DNA of 64,000 nucleotides from Paraktedonobacter carboxidivorans (GCA_041156125.1 JBEVTI010000002.1:124001-188000), one strand, 5' to 3'; counted from the stretch's first letter, positions 26,241-34,528 are shown. The notes: generated by a model not told the origin, from the letters alone. A program made the numbers and translations.

Positions 26241-26924
26241 ATGCAAACACGACAGCCCATTATCCAGGCTCAAAGCGTCAATAAGGTGTATCGCAGCGGG
26301 CGCCTGCGCGTGGAGGCCCTTCACGATGTTTCTCTAGCTGTAACACATGGGGAGATGGTCGCGATTATGGGGCCAAGCGGATGCGGCAAAACGACCCTGC
26401 TGAACTGCCTGGCTGGTCTGGACACGATTGACGACGGTGAGATTTTTATTCAGGGTGATAACCTGCGCGATCTGACAGACAATGAGCGCACGAGTTATCG
26501 CGCGCGCCACATGGGCTTCATTTTCCAGGACTTCAATCTTCTGCCCATGCTCAGCGCAGTCGAAAATGTCGAGCTACCGATGCTGGTGGCAAGAGCTTCG
26601 ACGCGCAAAGCTCGCCAGCGAGCTCTGGAACTGCTGGACCAGGTAGGTCTGAGCGAACGAGCGCGCCATCGGCCCGCGGAACTCTCTGGTGGACAGCGTC
26701 AGCGTGTAGCCATCGCCCGCGCATTAACCAATAATCCGGCGATTGTCTGGGCTGATGAGCCTACCGGCAATCTCGACAGTGAGGCCGCGCAGGAAGTTAT
26801 GAATCTCTTGCTACGCTTTAACCAGAACATGGGCCAGACCCTGGTACTCGTTACACACGCGCTAGAGGTCGGTCAGATCGCGCACCGAATTGTCCGTATG
26901 CGCGATGGCGAGATTACAAGCTAA
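26241..26924 (+). CDS. ABC transporter ATP-binding protein (LolD/MacB type)
   Basis: A 227-residue ATPase of the LolD/MacB/FtsE group. Walker A is GPSGCGKT (residues 44-51), the Q-loop is FIFQDFNLLPMLSAVENVELP, the signature is LSGGQRQRVAIARAL, Walker B is IVWADEPTG, and the H-loop His follows in LVLVTHALEV. It powers a FtsX-like permease, most likely the 1086-residue one upstream. ATG 26241 has AGAGAGGTGAGC just before it; the longer in-frame reading has no such site. A TATGAT at 26188-26193 may be its own promoter. Confidence 0.92.
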   Translation: MQTRQPIIQAQSVNKVYRSGRLRVEALHDVSLAVTHGEMVAIMGPSGCGKTTLLNCLAGLDTIDDGEIFIQGDNLRDLTDNERTSYRARHMGFIFQDFNLLPMLSAVENVELPMLVARASTRKARQRALELLDQVGLSERARHRPAELSGGQRQRVAIARALTNNPAIVWADEPTGNLDSEAAQEVMNLLLRFNQNMGQTLVLVTHALEVGQIAHRIVRMRDGEITS

Positions 26925-26995
26925 AGAAGACTTCCGCCCTGACTTTCTCAAAGGGACTCCCTGCCCCTGCGGCGCCTTGCAGAAGGCTTTTTGAT

Positions 26996-27042
26996 ATGGG
27001 TAGCGGATGGCCTGGTTGTTTACCAGGCCATCCGCTACCCAT
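26996..27042. terminator. Long hairpin between ABC ATPase and dxs
   Basis: A 20-bp perfect stem (26996-27015 with 27023-27042; one further T-A pair inside) closes on 5-7 bases. It lies between convergent genes and probably stops transcription from both sides. Confidence 0.7.
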
Positions 27043-27067
27043 CATCGCTAAGCTAGCAGAAAGATTG

Positions 27068-27095
27068 GGGATGCCTTCGTACGCATGGGCATCCC
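27068..27095 (-). terminator. Hairpin after dxs
   Basis: GGGATGCC (27068-27075) pairs with 27088-27095, 12 bases beyond the dxs stop on the minus strand, followed by AATCTTTCT. Confidence 0.5.
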
Positions 27096-27107
27096 TAACT
27101 CTCTGGT

Positions 27108-29051
27108 TTAATGCGCCAGTTCGTAGCCTTTCGAGGAACTATGCACGAGATCGCGAACTACATCCTTGATGTGGGACGAAGTCAGGCCATAAAGCTCTTT
27201 GAGGATTGAGGGAGCACCGTGTTCGATCGGTCGATCGGGGAAACCAATTAAACGCACATCAATATAGCGGAGGGCGTGGGCCTCCAATAGTTCCAGAATG
27301 GCGCTGCCGAAGCCCCCAGCTATGCCGTGATCCTCTATAGTGATTACACGGCGCGTAGCTTTGGCCAGACGCAGGATCATGGTGTCGTCCAGCGGCTTAG
27401 CCCAGCGCGCGTTGACGACTGCCACATGAATGCCCTCGTCAGCCAGTTCACGCGCTGCCTGCTCGGCCTGCTCAACAGGCGAGCCATAGGCCAGGATGAC
27501 GCAGTCCTGTTGCTCTGCTTGCTCAAGGGTCGCAGGACTCAGCAGTTCAGCTTTGCCAACTTCCAATTTGTGCAGTTCTTTATCGAGCGGAACACCCAGG
27601 GCTTTGCCTCGTGGATAGCGCAGGCTGACAGGACCATCCAGGTAGATGGCAGTATAGAGCATATGGCGAAGTTCGTTCTCGTCTTTGGGCGCCATGAGCT
27701 TCATATTAGGCAGAATGCGCATAAAAGCAATGTCAAAGAGGCCATGTTGCGTGGGACCGTCTTCGCCGACCACGCCGGCGCGATCCATGGCAAAGACCAC
27801 ATGCAGGTCCTGGATACAGACATCGTGAAAGACCTGGTCAAAGGCGCGCTGCATAAAGGTTGAGTAAATTGCTGCCACCGGTTTCAGGCCAGCAGTTGCC
27901 ATGCCCGCGGCAAAGGTGATGGCATGCTGCTCCGCGATACCAACATCGAAGTAACGCTCAGGAAAACGCTGATGCATTTTCTTCAGGCCTGTGCCCTCAG
28001 CCATCGCGGCGGTTATACCTACTACTGAGGAGTCTTGCTCCGCGATCTCGACCAGCGTATTGGCAAAGACCTCAGTGTAGCTCGGCGGATCTCCAGCATT
28101 CTTCTTGATTTCACCGGTCGCGTAGTCAAAGGCGCCAGGCCCATGCCATTTGGTCGAATCCTTCTCAGCGAACTCCCAGCCCTTGCCTTTCTTGGTCACT
28201 ACCTGCACAATCACCGGGCCCTCAATATGTTTGATATTCTCGAAAACATCTACCATCAGAGGCAGATCATGACCATCAAAGGGGCCGAAGAACTTGATGC
28301 CCAGCTCCTCAAAAATCATACCGCTCTTACTGTGCATCACAAAATTCTTGAAGCTCATCTCTGCGCGCCCGGCAGCCTCGCGCGCTACCTCGCCAACCAC
28401 TGGCAGGCGCTCTATTGAGCCTTTTGCTACCTCGCGTAAGAGACGATAGCTGCGCGAAGTCTCTACACGCCGTATTTTGCCCAAATAGTGATGGAGCGCA
28501 CCTACGTTATCGGAGATCGATTTATCGTTATCGTTGAGCACGATGATCAGATTTTTCTTCAGGCTACCCGCATTATTAATCGCCTCCAAAGCCATACCGC
28601 CACTCAGAGCACCATCGCCGATGATCGCCACCACTTTAAAATCCTCACCGCGTAAATCGCGTGCTACAGCCATGCCCAAAGCCGCTGATATCGAAGTGCT
28701 GGCATGGCTGGCTCCAAAGGTATCGTAAGGACTCTCATCGCGGCGGAGGTAACCAGAAAGACCGCCAAACTGGCGAAGCGTGTGAAACTGTTCGCGCCTT
28801 CCGGTCAACAATTTGTGAACATACGCCTGGTGTCCGATATCCCACACCAGGAGATCACGTGGAGTCTCAAAGACATAGTGTAATGCCATAGTAAGCTCAA
28901 CAACACCAAGATTAGGAGCCAGATGACCACCATGAGTCGAGACCTTTTCAATAATCTCATGCCGAATCTCTTCAGCCAGTTGCCGCATCTGCGCATAGGT
29001 AAGCACGCGCAATTGTTCAGGGCTATCAATAGTATCGAGTATCCTCGCCAA
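27108..29051 (-). CDS. dxs: 1-deoxy-D-xylulose-5-phosphate synthase
   Basis: A 647-residue thiamine-diphosphate enzyme. STHGGHLAPNLGVVELTMAL, the cofactor motif GDGALSGGMALEAINN, the YDVGIAEQHAIT-type block FDVGIAEQHAITFAAGMA, and the C-terminal transketolase domain are all present. It joins pyruvate and glyceraldehyde 3-phosphate to DXP, the first MEP step. I start it at TTG 29051, because GGAGG lies six bases upstream and the N-terminus ARILDTIDSPEQL matches Dxs proteins; the long in-frame extension to 29264 has no family match and contains the promoter leader. It is a single gene with its own promoter. Confidence 0.94.
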   Translation of the reverse strand: MARILDTIDSPEQLRVLTYAQMRQLAEEIRHEIIEKVSTHGGHLAPNLGVVELTMALHYVFETPRDLLVWDIGHQAYVHKLLTGRREQFHTLRQFGGLSGYLRRDESPYDTFGASHASTSISAALGMAVARDLRGEDFKVVAIIGDGALSGGMALEAINNAGSLKKNLIIVLNDNDKSISDNVGALHHYLGKIRRVETSRSYRLLREVAKGSIERLPVVGEVAREAAGRAEMSFKNFVMHSKSGMIFEELGIKFFGPFDGHDLPLMVDVFENIKHIEGPVIVQVVTKKGKGWEFAEKDSTKWHGPGAFDYATGEIKKNAGDPPSYTEVFANTLVEIAEQDSSVVGITAAMAEGTGLKKMHQRFPERYFDVGIAEQHAITFAAGMATAGLKPVAAIYSTFMQRAFDQVFHDVCIQDLHVVFAMDRAGVVGEDGPTQHGLFDIAFMRILPNMKLMAPKDENELRHMLYTAIYLDGPVSLRYPRGKALGVPLDKELHKLEVGKAELLSPATLEQAEQQDCVILAYGSPVEQAEQAARELADEGIHVAVVNARWAKPLDDTMILRLAKATRRVITIEDHGIAGGFGSAILELLEAHALRYIDVRLIGFPDRPIEHGAPSILKELYGLTSSHIKDVVRDLVHSSSKGYELAH

Positions 29052-29210
29052 TGATTTCCTCCAGTTAGTTAACGCCAGGCGCAAGCTTTCCGCCGCGGAC
29101 GGCGCAGGGAACAGAGGCTGAGCACATGCCAGATCCTCCAATGAAAAACCTTCTGGCAAATAGAAAGCAGTGCGACCAGATACAGAGGGCCTAAAATAGG
29201 TTCTTAATGT

Positions 29211-29239
29211 ATTATAGGAGCGTTTGCCACCCATGCCAA
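29211..29239 (-). promoter_or_regulatory. Promoter of dxs
   Basis: On the minus strand TTGGCA (29234-29239) and TATAAT (29211-29216) are 17 bases apart. Transcription from here supports the TTG start at 29051 and a leader of about 150 bases; I see no thiamine riboswitch pattern in it. Confidence 0.75.
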
Positions 29240-29326
29240 TACCCTGACAAAAAAATTCATGCACTTGAGGGGTTGACAGGCAATGAAATGGCCTGATTAG
29301 CCGTGTGAAATGCTCTGAAGAGCATC

Positions 29327-29355
29327 TTGACAGAGCGTAACTTTCTTCTTATGAT
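29327..29355 (+). promoter_or_regulatory. Promoter of the acidic protein gene
   Basis: A perfect TTGACA (29327-29332), 17-base spacer and TATGAT (29350-29355). Confidence 0.8.
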
Positions 29356-29368
29356 ACCTCAGAGGTAT
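29354..29368. promoter_or_regulatory. Operator-like palindrome at the transcription start
   Basis: ATACCTC-A-GAGGTAT is a perfect 15-base palindrome overlapping the end of the -10 box and the expected start point near 29362. A repressor bound here would block transcription. A further outer triplet matches with one mismatch. Confidence 0.6.
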
Positions 29369-29467
29369 GATCTCTGTCTGCTTTGTAGACGCAGAGAAGG
29401 CTTTTTAAGCGTTCCGCTAACAAGCCAGCTCTGGTTTTTTGACCAGCTATTTGAAAACACGGATGAG

Positions 29468-29503
29468 CAGGGCTAACTGTCTGGCGGCAGACAGCTAGCC
29501 CTG
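29468..29503 (+). repeat. 16-bp hairpin in the leader of the acidic protein gene
   Basis: 29468-29483 pairs with 29488-29503 around GCGG, with a single A/C mismatch. It lies about 100 bases after the promoter and 100 bases before the gene, a place for an attenuator. Confidence 0.5.
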
Positions 29504-29599
29504 GCAGAGGTGCCTTTCTTGTGGCAAACTGCATGCAATAGCTGATAACAGTAGCAATGTACAAGGCTCAATAGAGGGCCTATGGAAAAAGGTGGAGTT

Positions 29600-30124
29600 A
29601 TGACAAGGAAAGACAGCGAGAAAGACGCAGAGCGACCACATTACTACTCTCAATTCTGGTTGGATATCGCAGCAGGACGCAGGGTGATCGGTGGTCCTAA
29701 ACCTGAAGAGGCTGAGATAAACGAGGCTGAAGTGCCCGAACCAACCCCTTTGCGCAAGGTAGGGCGCAGCACAACTGATACGGTTAGAGAGACACGCGCG
29801 AGCGCCGTTGTAGAGCCGGAGATTGAGGAAGAGGAGGAAATTGAGCAGGATACTACAGTTGAAGAAGACGAAATCCCGACCATTGTCTTTGACGATGATA
29901 CGGAACCGGTAGCAGAGGTAGCAGAGGTAGCAGAAGAAGACTTTAACGAAGAGGAGCCTTCTTCGTCAGAAGAAGAAGCTTTTGAAGAGGAAGAAGAGGA
30001 AGAAGAGGAAGAAGAAGATAGCGAGGAGTGGGGCCGGCGTGGCGGCGGACGCAAAAAGGCCAAGCCGATCCGCCCGGTAAAGCCTCCCAAGAAGCCTAAA
30101 CGGGAGATACGGCGCAATTTCTAA
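29600..30124 (+). CDS. Highly acidic protein with basic tail
   Basis: A 174-residue soluble protein that I do not recognise. It opens with a short folded-looking segment (HYYSQFWLDIAAGRRVIGGP, residues about 14-33), continues with about 100 residues dominated by Glu and Asp including a run of ten or more Glu near residues 128-140, and ends with a basic, proline-rich tail (KPIRPVKPPKKPKREIRR). It has no membrane segment. Such charge separation suggests disorder and binding to nucleic acid, ribosomes or a basic partner. The start at 29600 follows AAAGGTGGAGTT; an ATG six codons earlier is also possible. The strong, operator-bearing promoter argues it is a real, regulated gene. Confidence 0.7.
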   Translation: MTRKDSEKDAERPHYYSQFWLDIAAGRRVIGGPKPEEAEINEAEVPEPTPLRKVGRSTTDTVRETRASAVVEPEIEEEEEIEQDTTVEEDEIPTIVFDDDTEPVAEVAEVAEEDFNEEEPSSSEEEAFEEEEEEEEEEEDSEEWGRRGGGRKKAKPIRPVKPPKKPKREIRRNF

Positions 30125-30140
30125 ACTGCTTTAATTTATA

Positions 30141-30181
30141 CGGGCTGGCTCAAAAACACCCGATGTTTTTGAGCCAGCCCG
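30141..30181. terminator. 18-bp hairpin between convergent genes
   Basis: 30141-30158 (CGGGCTGGCTCAAAAACA) pairs perfectly with 30164-30181 across CCCGA. It lies 16 bases beyond the acidic protein stop and convergent with gatB. Confidence 0.75.
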
Positions 30182-30310
30182 CCTCTTCTTTGCCATGGCT
30201 AGAGAAAACAGTCTGCCTTTGCTCTATTTCAAGGCAAAAAGCTCTGTTCCTGCCTATGCCGTTTCAGTGCTTCAAGTACTTTCCCGGTCTTAGAAAGAGA
30301 AAGCTGTAGA

Positions 30311-31795
30311 TCAGGAAGCTGCTCCTTCATCCAATCTGGCCAGCAACAAGGTGCGTACCATATCTGCTCTGGCCTGACCACGTGTCTGCTTCATCACCTG
30401 GCCGATCAGCGCTTGCGCGGCATTGGTCTTACCAGCGCGATAATCAGCGGCAATTTTGGGATTGTTGGCAACCACTTCGCTGATGATTGCTTCCAGAGCA
30501 GAGGTGTCGCTGATTGGTGGCGCGTAGCCTTTCTCTTTGACAATCTCTGCTGGCAGTTTGCCAGTGGCAAAAGCCTCATCGATCACTTCTTTCGCTTGCT
30601 TGCCGGTAATGCGCTCGTTATCGAGCAAGTCGAGCAAGTTCGCGGCTGCCGCGGGAGAGAACAGGCTCGCTTGAATAGAAAGAGCGCTGGCTTTGAGCAG
30701 GCGAGCTACATCGTTAAGCACCAGATTGCAGGCAGCCTTCGCACGCGCCTTGCGGTCCTTTGTCTGCGAGATGGCGATGATTTGCTCAAAGTAATCGCCT
30801 AAAGCTTTGTCCTCGGTCAACACATTAGCATCCTGGGCGGAAATCCCATAAACACTGACGTAGCGCTGGCGACGCACATCGGGCAATTCTGGCAGGCTCG
30901 CGCGCAATTCGTCAACCCAGACCCGGCTAATCACCAATGGCGGCAGATCTGGCTCAGGAAAGTAGCGGTAATCGTGCGCTTCTTCTTTGCTACGCTGCGA
31001 AACGGTTACACCCTTTGTCTCTACCCAACCGCGCGTCTCCTGGTGAATAGTTCCACCAGTGCGCAAGACGGCGGTCTGGCGCTGAGCTTCATAAGCCAGA
31101 GCACGCTCAACAGCGCGGAAGCTATTCATATTTTTGATTTCGGTTTTTACGCCCAGAGTCTTCTGACCACGTGGGCGTATTGAGATATTGGCATCGCAGC
31201 GCAGGCTTCCCTCTTCCATACGCCCGGACGAGACGCCCAGGTATATCAGAATCTCACGCAACTTCTGCATATACAGCCGCGCTTCCTCGGGACTACGCAT
31301 ATCGGGCTCACTCACGATCTCCATTAGCGGCGTACCGGAACGGTTGATATCCACCAGGCTATAACCATCGTGGTGCAGCAAACGCGCTGTGTCTTCCTCA
31401 AGGTGAACACGCGTGATACCAACCCTCTTTGTCTGTCCACCGTGCTCGATTATAAGATAGCCATCATGGCTGAGCGGGACATCGTACTGCGAGATTTGAT
31501 ACCCTTTCATCAGATCTGGATAAGGATAGTTCTTACGATCAAACTTCGAGTACTCCGGGATTGAGCAATTCAACGCCAGGGCGGTCATAATGGTATAGGC
31601 TACCGCCTGACGGTTGATCACCGGTAGCACGCCTGGCATCCCCATACATACGGGGCATACATGCGTGTTAGGCGCGGCGTTCGCGTAATCGGTGCCGCAA
31701 GAACAGAACATCTTACTGCGCGTCAACAATTGAGAATGCACTTCAAGGCCAATCACAACCTCGAAATCTGTGTCCACAGGGGTATCTATAGCCAT
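30311..31795 (-). CDS. gatB: Asp/Glu-tRNA amidotransferase subunit B
   Basis: A 494-residue protein of normal GatB length. It shows EVVIGLEVHSQLLTRSKMFC, Cys residues of the zinc site (CSCG and CPVCMGMPG), the KNYPYPDLMKGYQISQYD block, and the C-terminal YqeY-like tail (QALIGQVMKQTRGQARADMV). With GatA and GatC it converts misacylated Glu-tRNA-Gln or Asp-tRNA-Asn to the amide form; gatA and gatC are not adjacent here. AGGTAGGAAG precedes the ATG. Confidence 0.95.
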   Translation of the reverse strand: MAIDTPVDTDFEVVIGLEVHSQLLTRSKMFCSCGTDYANAAPNTHVCPVCMGMPGVLPVINRQAVAYTIMTALALNCSIPEYSKFDRKNYPYPDLMKGYQISQYDVPLSHDGYLIIEHGGQTKRVGITRVHLEEDTARLLHHDGYSLVDINRSGTPLMEIVSEPDMRSPEEARLYMQKLREILIYLGVSSGRMEEGSLRCDANISIRPRGQKTLGVKTEIKNMNSFRAVERALAYEAQRQTAVLRTGGTIHQETRGWVETKGVTVSQRSKEEAHDYRYFPEPDLPPLVISRVWVDELRASLPELPDVRRQRYVSVYGISAQDANVLTEDKALGDYFEQIIAISQTKDRKARAKAACNLVLNDVARLLKASALSIQASLFSPAAAANLLDLLDNERITGKQAKEVIDEAFATGKLPAEIVKEKGYAPPISDTSALEAIISEVVANNPKIAADYRAGKTNAAQALIGQVMKQTRGQARADMVRTLLLARLDEGAAS

Positions 31796-32192
31796 TACTT
31801 CCTACCTCATCTATAATAAATCAGGCGTTTATGCTCTTCAGGGTGCTGGCTATTAGTCTAGCGGTTTCCTGGGTTTTCGTCAATGGGAGATCTACACCAA
31901 TGCAGAGCTTCTCTCTACTCTGCGACCAGCACTTACAAGAAGAGAGCCGGTCGAATACACTTTGGAACCTCTCTCCACGCGAAATTGAACTTTTTCATCG
32001 CCTTGTACGTGAGAAATAGCAGGTTGGCAATTCAGGCAAAATGGAGTATACTATTCCATACCAAGAGCGACAAACGAGTGACGTTGCGATGGCTGGAGGC
32101 GCGTTACGACGTTTTTTTCGCGGGAAAATGGACGGCGTGTCTGTCTACCTGTGCGCAAAAGACACGGGTAAGCGGGTAGGAGAACAAGAAGA
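31796..32192. other. Intergenic region between gatB and the MglA-like gene
   Basis: About 400 bases with divergent promoters. A rightward promoter is at 32024-32052. The short frame at 31831-32019 lacks a ribosome site and homology and is not called. Confidence 0.4.
32024..32052 (+). promoter_or_regulatory. Promoter of the MglA-like gene
   Basis: TTGGCA (32024-32029), 17-base spacer, TATACT (32047-32052). The leader would be about 135 bases. Confidence 0.7.
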
Positions 32193-32780
32193 ATGTCCTT
32201 GATTAATAGGTTCAAGCGCGAGATCAACTGCAAAATTGTCTATTACGGGATTGGTCTCTGCGGTAAAACAACGAATCTGCATTACATTCACAAGGCAGTT
32301 AATCCCAACGATGTAGGAAAAATGGTCTCCATTGATACAGAGACGGAACGCACCCTGTATTTCGACCTGCTCCCACTTGACCTTGGTAAAGTCTTCGGGT
32401 ATCAGATTCGCTTTCAATTGTATACTGTACCGGGGCAGGTGCTCTACCAACAAACCCGCATCGCTGTTTTGCGCAATGCCGATTGCGTGGTCTTTGTGGC
32501 TGATTCACAGGCCAGCAAGCTGAAGGAAAATCTGGAAAGCTGGAACGAACTCCAGGAACAGTTGCGACGTATGGGCAAGAATGTCGCGGAATTCCCCCTC
32601 GTGATGCAATGGAATAAACGCGACCTGAAAGAAGATATTTTGCCTGTTTCAGTGCTCGAACAGTACCTGAACCCCTATCGTGTTGCTAGCTTCGAGTCGG
32701 TAGCTGTCACTGGGCGGGGAGTAATAGAAACTCTCAAGGTAGCAATTAATACGACATTGAAAAGCCTTGATCCGATCTAA
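32193..32780 (+). CDS. MglA-like small Ras-type GTPase
   Basis: A 195-residue GTPase of the MglA group. The P-loop reads GIGLCGKTTN (residues 19-28), the switch II motif is TVPGQVLY in place of the Ras DxxG, as known for MglA, and the base-recognition motif is QWNKRDL. MglA proteins control cell polarity and gliding or type IV pilus switching in myxobacteria, and related GTPases occur in many non-motile bacteria. AGGAG lies 10 bases before the ATG. No MglB/roadblock partner is adjacent; a DUF4388 protein, a type often found with such GTPases, lies elsewhere in the window. A terminator follows about 65 bases after the stop. Confidence 0.87.
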   Translation: MSLINRFKREINCKIVYYGIGLCGKTTNLHYIHKAVNPNDVGKMVSIDTETERTLYFDLLPLDLGKVFGYQIRFQLYTVPGQVLYQQTRIAVLRNADCVVFVADSQASKLKENLESWNELQEQLRRMGKNVAEFPLVMQWNKRDLKEDILPVSVLEQYLNPYRVASFESVAVTGRGVIETLKVAINTTLKSLDPI

Positions 32781-32846
32781 TTCCTACCTGTTAACTGTGC
32801 GCCCTGGCAGAGGAGCGCACGCTGAGGAATAAAAGAAGGTTTTGTT

Positions 32847-32868
32847 AGCGCCTGACCGCGCTTTTTTT
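32847..32868 (+). terminator. Terminator after the MglA-like gene
   Basis: AGCGC (32847-32851) pairs with GCGCT (32858-32862) and runs into seven T. Confidence 0.65.
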
Positions 32869-32981
32869 GCATGGTAGCCCCAAATGGTAGAACCAGCGTA
32901 AAGCGTAGAAGCAGCCGAATTTGAGCATAGATAGGGTCGCTGTTTTTGCGCGCAACCACCAGATGCTATTGCTCTCATCCC

Positions 32982-33021
32982 AAAAAGAGCCATAATAAAT
33001 GAACTATTATGTGCTCTTTTT
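32982..33021. terminator. Second strong terminator-like hairpin
   Basis: AAAAAGAGC-CATAATA pairs with TATTATG-T-GCTCTTTTT (one bulged T) around a 7-base loop, with A- and T-runs on the two sides, so it could work in either direction. Confidence 0.65.
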
Positions 33022-33076
33022 TTCTTTACCATAACGTTTATCTTCAGCGAAGAATATAGCTAAAAATACTGTATGT

Positions 33077-33106
33077 TTGTGTAAAGCTGATCATATTGAG
33101 TATAAT
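33077..33106 (+). promoter_or_regulatory. Promoter of the second response regulator
   Basis: TTGTGT (33077-33082), 18-base spacer, TATAAT (33101-33106). The leader of about 120 bases holds a short CTTGC/GCAAG hairpin (near 33149-33165). Confidence 0.55.
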
Positions 33107-33236
33107 AGGCAAGCATCGATCAATCTGCGCCAAACTTCCCCTGTCTTGCGAGGAAGCAAGGGCCACAGGCCGATAGAAACGCTGGTAGGATAGCGACTAG
33201 CTCTCCGCTTTGCCTGCTTTGCTATGAGGAAATGCC

Positions 33237-33959
33237 ATGGAAACCATCAAAGTCATTGTTGTTGACGAACAGCCATTGTTTCGCGTGGGAGTATGTACGA
33301 CGCTCGAACAGATGGGCGGTTGTACTATTATCGGAACTTCAACCAATATGCGGGAAATCCTGGAACTGGCACGCACAGGCACTCCCGATGTTGCTTTGAT
33401 CGACGCTGGCCTGAGCGAGGCTGATCCCCTGGAGATCGCTCGACAAATCCGCCACCTCGCGCCGCGCGTGGCGGTGATGATGCTAACACCCACTGAAGAT
33501 GAGGAGCGCCTCTTTCAATCAATTAAAGTCGGCGCGGCTGCCTACTATCTGCGCACAATTACGCCAGCGGAACTCACTGACGCGGTACGCCGCGTCAGCC
33601 AGGGCGAGTACCTGATTAATGATGATGTTCTCTCAAAGCCGCAACTGGCCAGCCGGGTACTTAAATCATTCCGCGAACTGGTCGTAGATGACGAGGAACC
33701 GGCTACCAAGGATCTCTATTCTCCGCTTTCAAGTCGCGAGGTGGAAATCCTTGACTATATCGCGCGTGGCAACAGCAACAAAGAGATCGCGAAATCCTTG
33801 AAGATCAGCGATCAGACAGTTAAAAACCATATCACATCGATACTTAAAAAATTGTCGGTTAATGACCGAACAGCCGCTGTGGTTCATGCACTGCGTCATG
33901 GCTGGATTAAAATGCACGATGTGGTTGTCGCCAATCCGTCAACAAACGAGAAAAGCTAG
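33237..33959 (+). CDS. LuxR-type response regulator with atypical receiver
   Basis: A 240-residue regulator with an N-terminal receiver (residues 4-120) and a C-terminal LuxR helix-turn-helix (LSSREVEILDYIARGNSN to QTVKNHITSILKKL, residues about 162-220). Phospho-acceptor Asp56 (ALIDAG) and Thr84 are present, but the conserved Lys of the active site is Arg106 (YYLRTITPAEL) and the acidic pair is D10-E11. Replacement of Lys usually weakens phosphorylation-dependent switching, so it may act independently of a kinase. No kinase gene is nearby. GAGGAAATGCC precedes the ATG. The gene has its own promoter and ends 8 bases before the convergent hypothetical gene. Confidence 0.9.
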   Translation: METIKVIVVDEQPLFRVGVCTTLEQMGGCTIIGTSTNMREILELARTGTPDVALIDAGLSEADPLEIARQIRHLAPRVAVMMLTPTEDEERLFQSIKVGAAAYYLRTITPAELTDAVRRVSQGEYLINDDVLSKPQLASRVLKSFRELVVDDEEPATKDLYSPLSSREVEILDYIARGNSNKEIAKSLKISDQTVKNHITSILKKLSVNDRTAAVVHALRHGWIKMHDVVVANPSTNEKS

Positions 33960-33967
33960 TACACACA

Positions 33968-34528
33968 CTAGGTCCAGAGCGCGAGTAGTTCTTGCCCACT
34001 ATTGGCATCTAGAAAAAGATAGCACTCATGAGGAGTATTAGTGGCATGAGGGTCAGCGGCGTTGTCAGGAGCGGCTAAAACCACTTTGCTATAGTGAACC
34101 AGCCACGCGGGAACGCTATTTAAAGCACCCGTCGTGGTGGTGCTTCCTTTGTAGCTGAACAGAATGTATGCCGCGTTGACGCTGCTCGCGTGGACTGCTG
34201 CTTGAGGTTCCATCTGATTGGCCAGCAAGAGAGCCTGCTGGCGGTTCAGAAGAGCCGTCTGGCCAGAACCAGGGGTAGCAAGCGTAATCCCCGCGGCAAG
34301 CAGGGGATCGACAGTTGGTTGCGCGGTGGGCTGACTCTGCGAGCCAGTGAAGGGGAAGCGGAACGTCAGGCCAGCATTGTGCTGACTCGCTATCAGCCAG
34401 CCAAAGCAGGCCAGAGCTACGCAGATTAGCAGACCACCTGCTACGGCGGACAACAAGTTTATGCGTCTGCTCGATTCGCTGTTGCGCCCTGCTGCTTTCT
34501 CTGTGCGCCCTGTTTTACGCACTGCCAT
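33968..34528 (-). CDS. Hypothetical single-pass membrane protein
   Basis: A 186-residue protein that I do not recognise. A basic N-terminal segment (residues 1-22) precedes one hydrophobic helix (about 27-47), then a Pro/Thr/Gln linker and an extracytoplasmic domain of about 115 residues (from LLAAGITLATPGSG) that ends ECYLFLDANSGQELLALW. The end resembles the small repeat-like domains where a stored value or peptidase propeptide (PepSY-like) is displayed, but I cannot confirm this. GGGGAAACGC precedes the ATG. Confidence 0.7.
   Translation of the reverse strand: MAVRKTGRTEKAAGRNSESSRRINLLSAVAGGLLICVALACFGWLIASQHNAGLTFRFPFTGSQSQPTAQPTVDPLLAAGITLATPGSGQTALLNRQQALLLANQMEPQAAVHASSVNAAYILFSYKGSTTTTGALNSVPAWLVHYSKVVLAAPDNAADPHATNTPHECYLFLDANSGQELLALWT

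Larger units (their letters stand above)
29265..29581. other. Intergenic region before the acidic protein gene
   Basis: Contains the strong rightward promoter at 29327-29355, a palindrome at its start point and an imperfect hairpin at 29468-29503 in the leader. No gene is supported. Confidence 0.5.

Noticed and set aside
29052..29204. Thiamine riboswitch in the dxs leader
   Set aside because: I looked for the CTGAGA and ACCTGA core motifs and did not find them in the right order.
29052..29264. N-terminal extension of dxs up to an ATG at 29264
   Set aside because: The added 71 residues match no Dxs protein and cover the -10 box and leader; TTG 29051 has an ideal ribosome site.
31831..32019. 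62-codon rightward frame with a hydrophobic start
   Set aside because: No ribosome site, no family match, and it covers the promoter of the MglA-like gene.
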